Assembly (NCBI GenBank): GCA_039621445.1
Contig: CP154955.1
Location: 30,697,471 to 30,761,470 of the forward strand
Length of the DNA: 64,000 nucleotides
Direction of reading: 5' to 3'
From: Euglena gracilis
Lineage: Eukaryota > Euglenida > Euglenophyceae > Euglenales
Shown here piece after piece: positions 62,762 to 64,000 of the stretch (its first letter is position 1; each line of letters opens with the position of its first letter). Position numbers and translations under genes: made by a program. Under the pieces are notes generated by a model. It worked only from the letters and a program-made list of their open reading frames with translations. It was not told the DNA's origin and did not search any database.

Positions 62762-64000
62762 TTAGCGTAGGAGGTGCTTTGGGCGCAGCATTTGCACAAT
62801 CTGTCGGAAGAGGGCAAGCGCCAGAAGCTGGTAGCTTTCAGCCTGCCGCGTAGAACGGACATCTCCATGGTCCCACGAGGTTGTGCGTTTGATTATTCTG
62901 GTCAACAGCTTCGCGCTTTCTGGTCCAAGGCCGCCCCACGTGCCCATTGCCAAGGTGGCGAAAGACCATCCTCCGTTTCGGCAGGGAGTGTCATACTTGG
63001 TGTGCTTGGCAGCCTCCTTCCTTTTCAGGAAGGTCCTCCAGCGCTCCCGCGTTGCCTGCCTTTCGGCGGCCTGCCAACCATGAGCGACTGTGATGTCGAC
63101 TGCCGTGGGCTTACCGTCCTGCCAGGTAGCCAAAAGCAAGTCAGCCGGCCTGAGCGAGCTGTCGGGTTGGTTAGGCACCGGGACCTCGCGTTGCACGCTT
63201 TGACCGTTCGTTGACAAGATGTTGAAGAGGGCGTCTTGAACGGCGTTGTGACGGTTCGCGAAGTTGTTGCGGATGCAGCACAGATCGTGGTCTCCATGAA
63301 CATCCACCGGGGCCTGACAGCCAGCACAGATAGTCGGTGTGTCCGCTAGTGGCAAACCCAGCCACCATTTCAGTCCCAGCCGGTAGTCCGCCGGGTCGAT
63401 GACGGTGTGTATCGCTTCGTGGGGAGGTACTGCCATCCACCCATGCCCCACGCCGTTGACCTGCTCCAGGAGCCGCGCTTGGTCGCGAGGTGCTGACCTG
63501 TCCACCAAAGCGTCCACGATGGCCTTGGCAGACGCCTTTTGCCACCAGCGTTGGGAAGTGTTGTTTCCTGAGGCGCAGGCGAAGGCGGTGGGGTTTGCTA
63601 GGCGACTGCTTTCTGGGTGACGGTTTCCAAGGGTGGAACATAGGTCGTGGGCGGCCTGCTGGCAGGTACGGTCGTCTGGGGTGGCGGCGTAGTCTGGGCA
63701 TGCCACCTTCTTGTGACCATGCGTGTAGAATTGGCATAGAGCTGCGGTGCGGGCGGCGCTCTGGTGGGATGCCGGAATGCGTAAGCCGCAGCAGCCCACT
63801 GAAAGCGGTAGCGCTGCTTGTAGACGCTGGTCTGCGTTTAGGGCCTGCCCCAGTATGTCTTCAAACGCGTTGAAGATGGTCTCCCCACAACGTGAAACTT
63901 CGTTTTGCGCTTGATACGAATCTGACGCTCGCAAGAGGTGGTTAACGCGGCAACCGTCTAGGCAGTACCGGAGGAGATGGTGAGCCAGCTGGGGATCGGC
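62762..64000 (-). CDS. R2-type non-LTR polyprotein, C-terminal part
   Basis: Open from the window edge (ADPQLAHHLLRYCLDGCRVN) to the stop at 62762. The RT catalytic core lies outside. Visible are the thumb-like region, a CCHC finger CAGCQAPVDVHGDHDLCC, RHNAVQDALFNIL, and the endonuclease SLRPADLLLATWQDGKPTAV followed by DITVAHGWQ, KYD and GGWSFATLAMGTWGGLG. It belongs to a different subfamily from the 2A-bearing elements but the same clade type. No frame break in the visible part. Confidence 0.88.
   Translation of the reverse strand, partial: ADPQLAHHLLRYCLDGCRVNHLLRASDSYQAQNEVSRCGETIFNAFEDILGQALNADQRLQAALPLSVGCCGLRIPASHQSAARTAALCQFYTHGHKKVACPDYAATPDDRTCQQAAHDLCSTLGNRHPESSRLANPTAFACASGNNTSQRWWQKASAKAIVDALVDRSAPRDQARLLEQVNGVGHGWMAVPPHEAIHTVIDPADYRLGLKWWLGLPLADTPTICAGCQAPVDVHGDHDLCCIRNNFANRHNAVQDALFNILSTNGQSVQREVPVPNQPDSSLRPADLLLATWQDGKPTAVDITVAHGWQAAERQATRERWRTFLKRKEAAKHTKYDTPCRNGGWSFATLAMGTWGGLGPESAKLLTRIIKRTTSWDHGDVRSTRQAESYQLLALALFRQIVQMLRPKHLLR

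Overview
This window reads as nuclear DNA of a unicellular eukaryote, probably a protist or microalga. The evidence is GT-AG introns, a split metabolic gene, eukaryotic transposon families (hAT, Ty3/gypsy, R2-type non-LTR, tyrosine-recombinase elements), tRNA-like repeats and a short telomere-like tract, with no bacterial operon structure. Species cannot be named from the sequence. Base composition is odd: runs of 7-15 G or C are everywhere, mostly inside introns and small inverted-repeat elements.

Region 1 (1-11.4 kb, minus strand): one host gene, a Mn2+-dependent ADP-ribose/CDP-alcohol diphosphatase (ADPRM family), with seven recognisable exons. It runs off the left edge, and its introns are packed with transposons. 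One intron is a hAT-type MITE whose target-site duplication supplies the splice sites. Intron 1 (6.5 kb) holds a deletion derivative of a tyrosine-recombinase element and a 685-bp inverted-repeat element whose end carries the splice donor.

Region 2 (12-21.4 kb, minus strand): a decayed Ty3/gypsy element (PBS, leader, gag, protease, a Dam-methyltransferase-like domain, RT, RNase H, partial integrase) joined to a second gag-like gene. Two small TA-flanked elements interrupt these reading frames; removing each restores the frame.

Region 3 (22.4-35 kb): the most unusual part. A 2.7-kb element encodes a tyrosine recombinase followed by a PHD finger. It has 50-bp inverted ends and, in direct orientation around the gene, two sites that look like recombinase targets (15-bp inverted arms, 13-bp asymmetric spacer). 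A second, truncated recombinase-PHD lineage (30.6-32.2 kb) has its own arrays of 10-bp-arm/6-bp-spacer sites and a 118-bp palindrome. Between them lies a third element of similar layout with a perfect 84-bp palindrome. Degraded host or transposon genes fill the rest.

Region 4 (35-49.5 kb): mostly low-complexity, palindrome-rich DNA, with a split hAT transposase gene (38.97-42.0 kb), three tRNA-like sequences, a 76-bp perfect palindrome, and a 5'-truncated R2-type retroelement with a 13-bp target duplication.

Region 5 (49.5-64 kb, minus strand): three R2-type (restriction-like endonuclease) non-LTR retrotransposons head to tail. One has one 2A ribosome-skipping motif. The next has four 2A-like motifs in one long ORF plus an overlapping ORF1. 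The third is cut by the right edge. Several share a conserved 3' tail that also occurs alone elsewhere in the window.
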